The notes beneath the pieces are model-generated. The model saw only the letters and a list, made by a program, of their open reading frames with translations. It had not been told where the DNA came from and searched no databases. Below are positions 28,799 through 38,311 of a stretch of DNA of 64,000 nt, one piece after another. Position numbers and translations under genes: made by a program. Source of the stretch: Moraxella macacae 0408225 (GTDB taxonomy: Bacteria; Pseudomonadota; Gammaproteobacteria; Pseudomonadales; Moraxellaceae); the NCBI RefSeq assembly GCF_000320365.1, contig NZ_ANIN01000002.1, positions 801,594-865,593 of the forward strand, in the 5' to 3' direction. How positions within the stretch are numbered: the first letter of the stretch is position 1; each line of letters starts with the position of its first letter.

Positions 28799-29593
28799 AT
28801 GTATTTTTTACTATCACCTGCCAAAAACTTAAACGAAACCGATACACCGCCACTTGAGTTTGATCAGTACAGCCAACCTAAACTTATGCCTTCGGCCTGT
28901 GAATTAATGTCCATCTTAAAACCCTTAGATCCAACAGATTTAATGCAATTGATGCATATTTCACATAATTTAGCAGAACTAAATAAACAACGTAATGATG
29001 ATTGGCAATGGAGTGAAAACCTGCCATTTAGCCAACACCAAAAAGCAAAACCTGCGATTTATTTATTTGACGGTGATGTGTATGCAGGTTTGAATGCTTA
29101 TCAACTGAATCTATCACAAATTTTATATTTAAATCAACAACTTGGCATTTTATCAGGCTTATATGGTTTGTTAAAACCGCTGGATTTAATTTTGCCTTAT
29201 CGCTTAGAAATGGGGATAAAACTTGCCAACGCACGCGGTAAGGATTTGTATCAGTTTTGGGGCGACACAATTGGCAATCTGATCAATCAGCGTATGGCTA
29301 AAAATGGCGACAAGGTGTTGGTAAATTTAGCGTCCAACGAATATTTTAAGGCGATAAATCCAAATGTTATTCACGCCGATATCGTAACGCCACGCTTTGA
29401 AGATGGCAAAAATGGTGTTTATAAAGTGGTGAGTTTTTATGCCAAAAAAGCCCGTGGTTTAATGGTGCGTTATGCCTGCGAAAATCAGTTGACACATGTA
29501 GATGAGTTAAAAAACTTTGCTTTGGACGGTTATTATTTTGTGGAAGAATTTTCTGATAGCAAGCAACTTTTGTTTCGACGAGACAATGATTAA
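28799..29593 (+). CDS. yaaA: Peroxide stress protein YaaA
   Basis: 264 residues, a full YaaA/DUF328 protein. Marks: MYFLLSPAKNLNE at the start, AIYLFDGDVYAGLNA, LYGLLKPLDLILPYRLEMG, VNLASNEYFKAI, and a C-terminal helical segment (YAKKARGLMVRYACEN). In E. coli YaaA limits free iron and protects DNA during hydrogen peroxide stress. The fold binds DNA with a helix-hairpin-helix. AAGGTATTATT precedes the ATG. It lies 47 bases after alr and converges on gloA. Confidence 0.95.
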   Translation: MYFLLSPAKNLNETDTPPLEFDQYSQPKLMPSACELMSILKPLDPTDLMQLMHISHNLAELNKQRNDDWQWSENLPFSQHQKAKPAIYLFDGDVYAGLNAYQLNLSQILYLNQQLGILSGLYGLLKPLDLILPYRLEMGIKLANARGKDLYQFWGDTIGNLINQRMAKNGDKVLVNLASNEYFKAINPNVIHADIVTPRFEDGKNGVYKVVSFYAKKARGLMVRYACENQLTHVDELKNFALDGYYFVEEFSDSKQLLFRRDND

Positions 29594-29641
29594 ACAGGCA
29601 ATAGCTAGGCTTAACAAGCCAGCCCACCAGATTTTAACCGA

Positions 29642-30181
29642 TTAACGCATGGTATTGGCTTGTACAATTTCAATCCAATAACCATCTGGATCTTTGATAA
29701 AAGCAATATTTTTCATCATGCCTTCTTCTGGGCGTTTTTGAAAAACCACGTTATTTTCATCAAACCACGCCACGGCCGCCATTAAATCAGGCACAGCAAA
29801 ACAAATATGTCCAAACCCTTTAGGCTCGCTATTGCCATGATGATAGGCAAAATCGGCATCGTTTTGTGTGTCATAATTGTGCGTTAACTCCAAAACCCCA
29901 CGCTGACTAAAGGTAAATTCTGCACGTTCGGCGGTATCTTGTGCAGGTAAATTGGCAATTTCATTATCACTAAGTTTTGCCAAAAAATACAAATCAAACT
30001 TGGCATCAGGGTATGATTTTTTGTAAAGCAAGGTCATACCAAGCACATTTTGGTAAAAATCCAGTGATGGTTTTGGATCTTTAATGCGCAACATGGTATG
30101 ATTAAAGGTATAACTTTGTGTTTGTTCAGAAATTTTTGTTGCTGTGGTTTTTGTTGCTGTGGTTTTTGTTGCTGTGGTCAT
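29642..30181 (-). CDS. gloA: Lactoylglutathione lyase (glyoxalase I)
   Basis: 179 residues. It isomerises the methylglyoxal-glutathione adduct to S-lactoylglutathione. The metal ligands are visible: His in FNHTMLRIKDP, Glu in GVLELTHN, His in GFGHICFAVPD and Glu in DPDGYWIEIVQ. The length and the YKKSYPDAKFDLYFLA insert fit the longer Zn-type enzymes. The first 16 residues are a three-copy repeat of TTATK from a 15-bp DNA repeat (30121 to 30178), likely an unstructured extension. AAGGTGATAGC precedes the ATG. Confidence 0.94.
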   Translation of the reverse strand: MTTATKTTATKTTATKISEQTQSYTFNHTMLRIKDPKPSLDFYQNVLGMTLLYKKSYPDAKFDLYFLAKLSDNEIANLPAQDTAERAEFTFSQRGVLELTHNYDTQNDADFAYHHGNSEPKGFGHICFAVPDLMAAVAWFDENNVVFQKRPEEGMMKNIAFIKDPDGYWIEIVQANTMR

Positions 30182-30223
30182 GCTATCACCTTGATAAAAT
30201 TTGCTAAATTTATTTTAAAAAAT

Positions 30224-30853
30224 TTATTTTAAAAATGCAACCTTGCCTGTTTTTAAATCATACACCGCTCCAATAATCAACAACCGCCCTGCATCTACCA
30301 AATCCTCTAAGGCTCGAGAACCGTGTTTAAGCTGGCTGACTGACATGCGCACATTGGCTTTAATACCACGAGCAACCAGTTCATCAGCATCTACTGCTTG
30401 TCCGCCTGCTGTGTAAATTTCGTGCAAATTGTACACGCTTGGACGTATTCTATCCACAATGGATTGTAAGTTTGGTGAAAAATACTGTTCAGGATTAATT
30501 AACGTTTCCACACAAGCGGTTACCGCCCCACAATGCGAATGTCCAAGCACAACCACAAGTTTTGTGCCAAATTTTTCAGTAGCAAATTCTACCGAACCAA
30601 TTTGTGACGGTGCAACAACATTGCCTGCCACACGGATAACAAACAAATCGCCCAAACTTTGATCAAAAATAATTTCAGCGGGCACGCGAGCATCCGAACA
30701 ACCCAAAATAATTGCATAAGGGTCATGTACATCGGTCAAAGCATTGCTTGCCAACAGGGTGGCATTTGGATTTTTTAGGCTTTCCACAAAACGAGCATTG
30801 CCCTCTTTTAGCATTTGTAGGGCTTGCTCTGCACTTTCAACGATGGTTTGCAT
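30224..30853 (-). CDS. can: Beta-class carbonic anhydrase
   Basis: 209 residues from the ATG at 30853; a TTG four codons upstream is less likely. It interconverts carbon dioxide and bicarbonate in the cytoplasm. Zinc ligands and catalytic dyad: Cys and Asp-Arg in ILGCSDARVPAEIIFDQ, His and Cys in VVLGHSHCGAV. Also visible are DLFVIRVAGN and SVEFATEKFG. A 7-bp inverted repeat (AACATCG and CGATGTT, 30876 to 30902) lies just upstream and might be an operator. gor is upstream on the same strand. Confidence 0.94.
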   Translation of the reverse strand: MQTIVESAEQALQMLKEGNARFVESLKNPNATLLASNALTDVHDPYAIILGCSDARVPAEIIFDQSLGDLFVIRVAGNVVAPSQIGSVEFATEKFGTKLVVVLGHSHCGAVTACVETLINPEQYFSPNLQSIVDRIRPSVYNLHEIYTAGGQAVDADELVARGIKANVRMSVSQLKHGSRALEDLVDAGRLLIIGAVYDLKTGKVAFLK

Positions 30854-30981
30854 GATAAGTAACAACCTTGCTGTTATAACATCGCCAAAATTGACGATGT
30901 TTTATGGCTACTATTAAAACTTATTTTTAAAACTTTTGTTAAAAACTGCTGTTAAACGCTTGTGCATGAATTTTCATTCAA

Positions 30982-32358
30982 TCAACGCAACGTTACAAAC
31001 TCCTCCGATCCTGTTGGGTGAATTGCCACTGTATTGTCAAAATCCGCCTTGGTTGCTCCCATTTTAATCGCCACTGCAAAACCTTGGATCATCTCATCAA
31101 CTCCAAAACCCACACCATGTAAACCAACGATTTTTTCATTATCGCCCTGACAAATAAGTTTCATGCGACATGGCTGACGATGCTGTGTTACGCCACCGTA
31201 CATTGGTGTAAACGATGAGTTATAAACCTTGATATTATCCACGCCAAACTGTTTGATCGCCTGATCTTCGGTAAGTCCAATCATACCAATCGGCGGGTGG
31301 CTAAACATCACCGTTGGAATTAAGTTATAATCCAAATGCTCATTGGGTTTATTGTTAAACAAACGTTCAGAAAGACGACGGCCACTTGCAACTGCAACTG
31401 GTGTCAATGCCACGCCGTTTTCAATAATATCACCAATTGCATAAATATTGTCAACACTGGTGTTTTGGAATTTATCCACTTTAACAAAACCGTTGGCGTT
31501 TAATGCAACACCCACTTGTTCCAGCCCAATATTATCGGTTGCAGGGTTACGTCCAACCGCCCATACCAAGCAATCCACATCGAGCGTTTCACCATTGTTA
31601 AAATTTAAGGTTAAACTGTCGTCAGCATTTTTTGTCACTTTGTTAATTTCAGTGCAAGGGTGCAACTGAATGCCATCGGTTTTCATCACCCCCACAAGTG
31701 TATCTACAATATCTGCGTCAAATTCTTTTAGTGGTTTTTCACCGCGTAAAATCAAATGTGTCTTTACACCAAGGCCATTAAACACACCAGAAATTTCAAC
31801 ACCGATATAGCCACCGCCCACCACAGCGACACGATTTGGCAGTTTGGTTAAATCAAACAATTGATCCGAATCAATGCCAAATTGTTGACCGTCAATGTTT
31901 GGACGCGTAGGACGCCCACCCATTGCAAGCACAATTTTATCAGCGGTAACCGTTTGGATATCACCATTTTGCAAGGTAACCTCAACGCGGTTTTTATCAA
32001 TGAATTTGGCAAAACCATTAATCACGGTAACGTTGTTTTTTTCAAAACCACGATCGTATACTTTATGCACATGTTCAATATAGGCATTGCGAGATTTTAC
32101 CAAAGTTGCATAATCAAATTTATTCAGCGTAATGTCAAAACCATAATCGGCGGCATATTTATTTAACGCTTCTGCAATTTGGGCGCCATACCAGGTGATT
32201 TTTTTTGGCACACAGCCTACATTCACACAAGTTCCACCAATGTGTTTTGCCTCAATAATCGCGCATTTTTTGCCATATTGGGCAGCTCGGTTCACACTTG
32301 CAATACCGCCAGATCCGCCACCAATTGCAATGTAATCAAAATGTTGTGCGTTTGTCAT
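30982..32358 (-). CDS. gor: Glutathione reductase
   Basis: 458 residues. It reduces glutathione disulfide with NADPH and FAD. Marks: FAD loop [20 protein letters not shown], redox disulfide [18 protein letters not shown] loop [15 protein letters not shown] followed by basic residues, the ATD-like segment [18 protein letters not shown], and the C-terminal interface [12 protein letters not shown] with the catalytic His-Glu. AAGGAAATTTT precedes the ATG. It diverges from the dusA fragment with a 273-base spacer. Trypanothione or lipoamide relatives are less likely given the HPTGSEEF end. Confidence 0.94.
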   Translation of the reverse strand: MTNAQHFDYIAIGGGSGGIASVNRAAQYGKKCAIIEAKHIGGTCVNVGCVPKKITWYGAQIAEALNKYAADYGFDITLNKFDYATLVKSRNAYIEHVHKVYDRGFEKNNVTVINGFAKFIDKNRVEVTLQNGDIQTVTADKIVLAMGGRPTRPNIDGQQFGIDSDQLFDLTKLPNRVAVVGGGYIGVEISGVFNGLGVKTHLILRGEKPLKEFDADIVDTLVGVMKTDGIQLHPCTEINKVTKNADDSLTLNFNNGETLDVDCLVWAVGRNPATDNIGLEQVGVALNANGFVKVDKFQNTSVDNIYAIGDIIENGVALTPVAVASGRRLSERLFNNKPNEHLDYNLIPTVMFSHPPIGMIGLTEDQAIKQFGVDNIKVYNSSFTPMYGGVTQHRQPCRMKLICQGDNEKIVGLHGVGFGVDEMIQGFAVAIKMGATKADFDNTVAIHPTGSEEFVTLR

Positions 32359-32527
32359 AAAATTTCCTTAAGTTTTAAATATTTGTTAATAATGACAATA
32401 TGGATAAAATAAATCTATTTATTATAACAAAATTTGGCAAAACTAAGCATTATATTTTTATAAAACATTTTTTTATAAAACATTTTTTATAAAACCAATG
32501 ACTGTATTTTTTGATTTTATTTTGTGA

Positions 32528-32556
32528 TTGTAGTTTTTTGTTAATCACTCTATAAT
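32528..32556 (+). promoter_or_regulatory. Promoter of the interrupted dusA gene
   Basis: TTGTAG, 17 bases, TATAAT. The perfect -10 box lies about 76 bases before the dusA start codon. The spacer 32359 to 32631 holds no other gene, only A/T-rich duplicated tracts. Confidence 0.55.
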
Positions 32557-32631
32557 AACTGCCGCTTTTTTAAAACCAAGCCAAAAAGCGTTTTATATGA
32601 CGCCGATCGATCCCAAAAGGTAATAAAATCA

Positions 32632-32718
32632 ATGCCTACACAACAAATCAATTTAAAATCAGGCAATAAGCGTATTAGCACCGCCCCGATGGTTGATAAC
32701 ACCCTGCTCAAGAAATAA
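32632..32718 (+). pseudogene. dusA: 5' fragment of dusA cut by the prophage
   Basis: A 28-codon frame starts at ATG 32632 behind AAAAGG. Residues 13 to 23 (KRISTAPMVDN) match the start of tRNA-dihydrouridine synthase A, where KRISVAPMMDWT or RFSVAPMLDWT is usual. The similarity then ends and the frame stops. DusA is normally over 300 residues, so only the 5' end is here. The rest should lie past the far prophage end. The promoter upstream remains. The enzyme reduces uridines in the D-loop of tRNA, and the gene is a known target of a family of phage integrases. Identification rests on a short match plus context. Confidence 0.75.
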
Positions 32719-32774
32719 ACAAATAAAATCAATAAGTTAAATAATTTATATTATAAAAATACGCAAATTTTCCG

Positions 32775-32813
32775 CAAAAAAATATCCCCACACCTTCTCG
32801 ATGTGGGGATATT
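32775..32813 (-). terminator. Terminator of the phage lysis operon
   Basis: On the minus strand AATATCCCCACA pairs perfectly with TGTGGGGATATT (12-bp stem, 9-base loop), followed by TTTTTT. It lies directly after the endolysin stop and just inside the dusA junction. It would shield host genes from late phage transcription. Confidence 0.9.
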
Positions 32814-32814
32814 A

Positions 32815-33360
32815 TCAAGCTTCATTTTTTGATACCCTCCCATCACTATCCAAGAGGGGTAAATCGTATCTGTGTTTTGCAGGATTTGGTAATGTACCGC
32901 ACCAACGATAGCCTAACACACGGCTGGTGGCAAATGGCACAATACTAACCTTGTCGGACTGGTTGCCACCCAATACCATAAGATTGCCTTTTCTATCACG
33001 CCCAACAACAAAACCAACATGACCACTGGCGGACTTAGGTGTGCCACGCCAAAAAACCACGATACAACCATAAGCAGGTTTGTCTAATTTTGTGCCAGCT
33101 TTTAGCCACGCCCTTGCCATAGGAAAGGCATTTGGAATATGATATCCCAAACCACTATCAGCAAGCACACCGCCAACAAAGCCGCCACACCACGCTGTCT
33201 CGTCGTTTTTGAACACAGCAGGTGGCTGCTGACCAACCGCTTCAAAAGCAGATCTCCACAACCCAATAATAACTGGATTGTGTTTTGCCCATTTTATTTC
33301 GGTTATACCAACAAGCTTGCGTGCATTGGCAATCCATTTTAATTCATTTGCAATTGTCAT
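32815..33360 (-). CDS. Phage endolysin, CHAP/NlpC-type amidohydrolase (TIGR02594-like)
   Basis: 181 residues from the ATG at 33360 (MTIANELKW), preceded by GGAGATTGATT. The fold is that of TIGR02594 cysteine peptidases: the nucleophile Cys in DETAWCGGFVGGVLADSG, the His in SASGHVGFVVGRD, and a following Asn in GGNQSDKVS. It should cut peptide bonds in peptidoglycan at lysis. There is no signal peptide, so release depends on the holin encoded two bases upstream. The C-terminal extension (KHRYDLPLLDSDGR) is not recognised. Late operon, last gene before the left prophage end. Confidence 0.85.
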   Translation of the reverse strand: MTIANELKWIANARKLVGITEIKWAKHNPVIIGLWRSAFEAVGQQPPAVFKNDETAWCGGFVGGVLADSGLGYHIPNAFPMARAWLKAGTKLDKPAYGCIVVFWRGTPKSASGHVGFVVGRDRKGNLMVLGGNQSDKVSIVPFATSRVLGYRWCGTLPNPAKHRYDLPLLDSDGRVSKNEA

Positions 33361-33362
33361 AA

Positions 33363-33692
33363 TCAATCTCCTGTTTTTCGGTTGATGTGTTTTTCAATAA
33401 GTCTCGTTACAAGATCAATGGCATTGCCACCTGCATGACCGCTGACGGCAACCAATACCGCTGTCAATAATTGTTCAATTTCTAAAAACTCACAAAAATA
33501 AAACGTAATTAAGCCTGCAAATCCTGAGATGACAAGCTCACCAATAAGTTTGACAAACACAACACGCAATTTTTCTGGTTGTTTTTGTTCATTGAGCCGT
33601 CTGATAAACGCTACCAACCCTCCTCCCATAGCAAGCAGTCCTACCCAAATGTAAGTGAGTAGCGTATAAGTAGTGGGATCTTTTTCAGGCAT
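33363..33692 (-). CDS. Phage holin
   Basis: 109 residues from the ATG at 33692 (MPEKDPTTYTLLTYIWVGLL), with TTGGAG seven bases upstream. Two or three membrane helices are visible: YIWVGLLAMGGGLVAFI, LIGELVISGFAGLITFYFC, and a weak third around LTAVLVAVSGHAGGNAI. The pattern GFAGLITF and VSGHAGGNAID is like LydA/holin_3 families. It would form membrane lesions that free the endolysin. The ribosome site is fused to a terminator hairpin, a unit also seen before three other phage genes. Confidence 0.82.
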   Translation of the reverse strand: MPEKDPTTYTLLTYIWVGLLAMGGGLVAFIRRLNEQKQPEKLRVVFVKLIGELVISGFAGLITFYFCEFLEIEQLLTAVLVAVSGHAGGNAIDLVTRLIEKHINRKTGD

Positions 33693-33700
33693 GGTTAACT

Positions 33701-33726
33701 CCAATAAAAAACCGCCAAATGGCGGT
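33701..33726 (-). terminator. Hairpin fused to the holin ribosome site
   Basis: The minus strand reads ACCGCC, loop ATTT, GGCGGT, then TTTTTATTGGAG, which is both U-tract and Shine-Dalgarno of the holin. It may attenuate lysis genes within the late transcript. Confidence 0.7.
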
Positions 33727-33776
33727 AATGGTAAAAAATCCAATTAAAATTTGGTTAATAATAAGACAAATACATG

Positions 33777-33947
33777 CTAAACCCAACGGCCATCTACCCA
33801 CCGCCATAACTTATCATTGTTTGGTATTGGAGTTAGAGTAAAGTCTTTATTGTCCAATAGGTCTTTGATGACATCATCAGGATTGCCTGTGTCTTGGTAT
33901 AAAAATGTACCGTCTGATTTTTTGTAAATATATAGCACAATAAGCAT
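33777..33947 (-). CDS. Small protein after the tail tip gene
   Basis: A 56-residue frame below the usual size cut-off: it starts MLIVLYIYKKSDGTFLYQDT and ends NNDKLWRWVDGRWV. The ribosome site AAGGAGGTAGC directly before the ATG is the strongest in the phage region, which argues that the gene is real. It starts next to the stop of the J-like gene (33949), so translation is probably coupled. The short beta-like sequence with C-terminal Trp residues recalls small tail-fibre or fibre-assembly accessories that follow J in lambda-like phages. No function can be assigned. Confidence 0.75.
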   Translation of the reverse strand: MLIVLYIYKKSDGTFLYQDTGNPDDVIKDLLDNKDFTLTPIPNNDKLWRWVDGRWV

Positions 33948-33948
33948 G

Positions 33949-36900
33949 CTACCTCCTTACGCCTAATAACTGAAAACTACGTGCCGTAATCACAACAGGA
34001 TATAAAGCTCTATCACTACTTGACTTGCCTGAATTTAGCCCACGGCTTTCCAGTGTAACCGTATAAATCTGCTCGCCTTGTGGTGGTTTATCTATTAAGG
34101 TTGCAAGTGTGATAAATTCATAATCTAATTGCTTGTATGGGTGTGTTGAAATGTGTCTGTTATCCCCATAGCCTGTTGTGATGGTATCGGTTGCCATATG
34201 CCCTTCCATTCTGATCACTCTAAGCGTGGTGTCATTTCGCTTAATACGGATAATCACCACCCCATTTGAGCCGTCATTATTACCGCCCGAACGAGCGGTT
34301 AATTTCTCAAAAGTAAATTGGATTGACACTGCTCCCCCACGAGCATCAAGGCTAACACGGTTAATTTCTTCTTCGGTGTCAATGGTATAAAACGCAAACT
34401 CCTGTGGTGAGTATTGTAGTCTAGGCACAACAACTGCTTCGCCTTTGATTTGTAAAGTATCAACCTGTGCTATACCAATCTTAGCGGTGGTAATTGCCCC
34501 ATCTTGGATTTTGGCATTCATAATCTGGCCATCTTGGATTTTGGCACTGCTAATTGCACCGTTGGCAATTTTGGCATTTTCAATACTGGCATCGGCTAAA
34601 TGTGCATTTTTAATAGAAGCCTCTGCAATAGACGCAGTGTTAAACCACGCCCCTATCGGATAACGCACACCGTCAATCGTAATAGGTCGTGTCGTAAATA
34701 CAAACGGTTTTTTGCTTAATGTTGTTGAACCAAAATAAATCTGGTCAGCATTAATACCAAAACTGCTGGTTACTTGCCCATTTTGTAACTCACTCATCAA
34801 ACCATAACCACTGATAAAGCCGTTATTGTCTACCGTTACCGCTTTAACCGCTTTTACGCCATTGACTGACTGTTCAACATTGCGAATACTGGCTATCTGG
34901 CCACTTACGCTTGTTTGCAAGGTGTTAATTTTGTTGGCTTGTGCTGTGATATATCCGTCCACTTGGGTAACACGCGTGGTTAAGTCATGTAGGGCGGTGG
35001 CGGTTGCTTTATCATTTAGATCGCTTTCAAGCTGTAACAGCTTTTGAGCGGTGGTTGTTTGTAAACCATTAATATTTGTAACAAGCGTGGTAATTTGGTT
35101 TTTAACACCGTTTAGCCCATTTTCAATACCGTCAATTTTGGCAATCGGTTGCCTTAGTTTTTGATCTAAATGCAACTCGCCAATATGGCCTGACAAAATC
35201 TCAAGCACTTTATTGGCATCTGCTGATGTCGTCCCACTTACCCAATCTGTCCAGTCTGATACATTGCCAAGTTTGTCTACGATACGCCCACGGTAAAACT
35301 GGGTTAAGTTGCCTTGTAGTCCTGTAATTTCGTGTTTGTTGGTTGGATAGGCAAATGTACCAAGCGTGGTGATATCACTGTAACCGTTTGGACTAAGCTG
35401 TATTTCTGTAAAATTTGCGTCTTCTGACTTTTCTCCAAAAACCCAACCAAGCTCCATGCCAAACAATACCCCTTGAACGGTTAATTTGGCAAGTTTTATA
35501 GGCTTGCCTTGCTTGCCTTGAATTTTAGTTAAGTTTGAATATGTTGCCAGACTTGCTTGTCCAAAAGCGTTAATAGCCGTTACGCGTGCTTCATATTGTC
35601 CTGCGTATACACCACCAATCTCAATGCTGTTTGTACCTGTAAGTGGCAAAGCTTGCCAATTGCCGTTGTCTTTTCGCCATTCTGCTTGATATTTTACCGC
35701 TCCTGTCGCTTGCTCCCATGAGATGACAAGCGTGGTAACGGTTACGCCTTGATTGATAGCATGATACGATGACAAATTGACCGATATTGTAGGGGCTTGT
35801 ACAGTAGGATTAATGACACTGATCGGATATTCATCAATATACGCCCCTGCGTCAATCGCGTCATATTTGGCAGGGTTGTATTGCACTGCGGTGATGGTAA
35901 ATCGGTGATTGTCATCTGCCGTTACTGATAACACACGAAATTTCATGGTAGCAAGATCTTTGCTGTCTAGCACCCACACATTTTCCACACTGATACTATC
36001 AAACGGCTTAGTAACAGTAACTTTATCACCACTTACCGCTTGTATTTGTCGTCTTTGACTGATACCATCATCACCGTTAATCACAAGCGTGTCATTTGCA
36101 TTGGCAACGATAAAACGATCCAACGTAACGACGGTTTTTTTATCATTTATTGCCAATACACGACCGCCTGTTGCACGCCCTGCAAACAACTCATCGCTAA
36201 TTTCAATCACTTTGCCAGGGCTTGGCATATAGCCGTCTAAACCCACTTTAAACGTTACCATGCGTGTTTCAAGTTGTTCAGACTTTAACGCCCAAAGTCC
36301 TGCACGCTGGGCTTGACCTTTAGATGTACAGCCAAAAGCTGAAATATCAACAATACGCACGCCAAATTTGGCAATGGCTTTTTCATCTCTTACGTATTCA
36401 TACTCGGTTTTAAAGTGATTATCAGGGTTATCCCATGCCACTTTTGCAACAGTATGTCGATCTCTGGCTTTTGTGCCTGTGTACTCAAACATACCGTCAA
36501 TGACATTGGCACGGCTAAATGAGTACATGCTATCTTGTGGAATGTCCGCGTCCAGTACAATACTTGTACCATTCCAGTAACTGATTGCACGAAATACGCC
36601 TGCCAATTTTGACAACAAATCAAACGCACTTTGTGCTGATTGAATATAGACATTGACTGCAAAACGCGGTTCACGCCCTCCCATACCATCATCTACCATT
36701 TCATCACAATACTGGGCAAGGCGGTATAAAGACCATTTGTCAATCATATACGCTTTCAGTCGCCCACCCAAACCGTAACGCTCGGCGGTGCATAAGTCAT
36801 AATACACCCACGCAGGGTTATTGCTGTATGCCAATTTAAATTCACCATTCCACAGCCCATCATAAGTATAAGACACAGGATCATAGTTGGTTGGCACTTT

Positions 36901-37650
36901 GATAATCAAGCCCTTACAACGAGCTGACATCTTGGCAACATTGCCAAAACTTTCAGCATCATAGCGTAAACCCAATAAAGCAGTGTTTGGATAGCGTAAT
37001 TTTAAATCAATGATCTCGGTAATTGCTGATATGAACATTTTGTCCAAAACATAATCAGATGTGCTATTTGGTGTGATGCGTCGCACACGCACTTGCCAAC
37101 CAGTTGTAGCAACAGGCAAATCAATGCGATGTGAGCGTTCGTAAGCTTCCGATGTCTTAGCATTGATCGATGTATTTAAAACTTGTACCCAGCCACCCTT
37201 GTCTGTCTTAATATCAATAGCATAATCAATTTTTACCCCATTGACATCACCATTTTCAGTATCTTGTGAACGAAGTGCTCCCCATTTTAAACGTATCCGT
37301 AGAGCATCAAGATCAAGATTATTAAACGACTTTACCCACGGCGTGGTATGCTTTAATTCCACACCCACACCTGTTTCATTTGCTATATCGGGAAAACCAT
37401 CAATGTAGGTTTGGTCGTTTGTGCCTGAACGAAAATCCACCTTGACATTTGGAAAATTAAACTCGCCGTTGTCGTTTTGTAGTGGCGTATTATCCAAGTA
37501 AACCGACTTATAGCCATCTACAAGCCCTGCAATTTCACCTTCACCCAACCCATAAAGTATGCTAATGTAAGTTTTTGATTGTGCAGAGTCTGGAGCAATG
37601 ATGGGCTTGTGCTGTTTGTTGCCGTCTTTTTTAGCACCATAAATGGTCAT
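33949..37650 (-). CDS. J: Tail tip / host specificity protein (lambda J-like)
   Basis: 1233 residues. The first 600 match the J family: AGLVDGYKSVYLDNTPLQN, IKTDKGGWVQVLNTSINAKT, a hub segment LLGLRYDAESFGNVAKMSAR, and LYRLAQYCDEMVDDGMGGREP. Fibronectin-type III domains follow (residues about 630 to 720, VTTLVISWEQATGAVKYQAEW). A long helical coil comes next, then a repetitive stretch of five-residue steps (ASIENAKIANGAISSAKI). The tip, where receptor contact is expected, is last. It is the central tail-fibre hub that determines host range. Upstream come I, K, L and M homologues in lambda order. Confidence 0.93.
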   Translation of the reverse strand: MTIYGAKKDGNKQHKPIIAPDSAQSKTYISILYGLGEGEIAGLVDGYKSVYLDNTPLQNDNGEFNFPNVKVDFRSGTNDQTYIDGFPDIANETGVGVELKHTTPWVKSFNNLDLDALRIRLKWGALRSQDTENGDVNGVKIDYAIDIKTDKGGWVQVLNTSINAKTSEAYERSHRIDLPVATTGWQVRVRRITPNSTSDYVLDKMFISAITEIIDLKLRYPNTALLGLRYDAESFGNVAKMSARCKGLIIKVPTNYDPVSYTYDGLWNGEFKLAYSNNPAWVYYDLCTAERYGLGGRLKAYMIDKWSLYRLAQYCDEMVDDGMGGREPRFAVNVYIQSAQSAFDLLSKLAGVFRAISYWNGTSIVLDADIPQDSMYSFSRANVIDGMFEYTGTKARDRHTVAKVAWDNPDNHFKTEYEYVRDEKAIAKFGVRIVDISAFGCTSKGQAQRAGLWALKSEQLETRMVTFKVGLDGYMPSPGKVIEISDELFAGRATGGRVLAINDKKTVVTLDRFIVANANDTLVINGDDGISQRRQIQAVSGDKVTVTKPFDSISVENVWVLDSKDLATMKFRVLSVTADDNHRFTITAVQYNPAKYDAIDAGAYIDEYPISVINPTVQAPTISVNLSSYHAINQGVTVTTLVISWEQATGAVKYQAEWRKDNGNWQALPLTGTNSIEIGGVYAGQYEARVTAINAFGQASLATYSNLTKIQGKQGKPIKLAKLTVQGVLFGMELGWVFGEKSEDANFTEIQLSPNGYSDITTLGTFAYPTNKHEITGLQGNLTQFYRGRIVDKLGNVSDWTDWVSGTTSADANKVLEILSGHIGELHLDQKLRQPIAKIDGIENGLNGVKNQITTLVTNINGLQTTTAQKLLQLESDLNDKATATALHDLTTRVTQVDGYITAQANKINTLQTSVSGQIASIRNVEQSVNGVKAVKAVTVDNNGFISGYGLMSELQNGQVTSSFGINADQIYFGSTTLSKKPFVFTTRPITIDGVRYPIGAWFNTASIAEASIKNAHLADASIENAKIANGAISSAKIQDGQIMNAKIQDGAITTAKIGIAQVDTLQIKGEAVVVPRLQYSPQEFAFYTIDTEEEINRVSLDARGGAVSIQFTFEKLTARSGGNNDGSNGVVIIRIKRNDTTLRVIRMEGHMATDTITTGYGDNRHISTHPYKQLDYEFITLATLIDKPPQGEQIYTVTLESRGLNSGKSSSDRALYPVVITARSFQLLGVRR

Positions 37651-37724
37651 TTTTATTGTCTCTGATTGTGATTGTGTCTATACTTGTGGTTATAATGTGT
37701 GGTTACAATGTGTGGTTACAATGA

Positions 37725-38309
37725 TTACAACATGTCCTCTGAAAGTTGACTTGCCGACATGATAAATCCACCAATTTCTCGTTCACCGTATAAAATCGGT
37801 ATGGGATTGCCTTGTGCAACAGTCGTAACTGCACCGCCAAAACCTTTGTTTGCTTTGTTTCCGTCTTGATTTTGGTCTTGTGTGTCCGCTTTTGGCATAA
37901 ACATTTGTGCAATACCCCCTGCCATCAAGCCAATCCCTGCACCAATCAAACCTGCACCTACTGCCCCTGCCGCCCCAAAAGTCATACCAGTTACCACAAT
38001 GCCTGCTGCTACCATGACCGCTCCTAACACGGTTTGTAACACGCCGCTTTTTTTTGACCCCTCCACCACAGGCACAACTCGGATAATCTTAGCAGTGTGA
38101 GTCATCTCAAGCTCACGCTCGCCAATGTTGTGCGTGTCATTAAACACCGCAAAACGCAATCCTTGTCTATGAGCATTCATCATAAATTGTTCAAAACCAA
38201 CAAGCTGTACGCATAAAGCACGCATGGCTTCTTTGGCACTGTCTACAGACAACTTAAACGATTTGCCAAATTTTTTGGCAAGAATGCCGTGTAAAATGAT
38301 TGTTTTCAT
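37725..38309 (-). CDS. I: Tail assembly protein I
   Basis: 194 residues. The N-terminal half is a ubiquitin-like fold (TIILHGILAKKFGKSFKLSV); the centre is a glycine-rich hydrophobic stretch (VMVAAGIVVTGMTFGAAGAV). The C-terminus carries an Asn/Asp/Lys-rich linker and ends PIPILYGEREIGGFIMSA. These are the marks of lambda gpI, needed to start tail assembly but not found in the finished tail. It lies between the K and J homologues, 3 bases from K. The 74-base gap to J holds a short GTGGTTACAAT repeat. Confidence 0.9.
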   Translation of the reverse strand: MKTIILHGILAKKFGKSFKLSVDSAKEAMRALCVQLVGFEQFMMNAHRQGLRFAVFNDTHNIGERELEMTHTAKIIRVVPVVEGSKKSGVLQTVLGAVMVAAGIVVTGMTFGAAGAVGAGLIGAGIGLMAGGIAQMFMPKADTQDQNQDGNKANKGFGGAVTTVAQGNPIPILYGEREIGGFIMSASQLSEDML

Positions 38310-38311
38310 AA

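Noticed and set aside
30876..30902. Inverted repeat AACATCG / CGATGTT between gor and can taken as a terminator
   Set aside because: There is no T run on the minus strand, and it lies just upstream of can, so an operator is as likely. Not called as a terminator.
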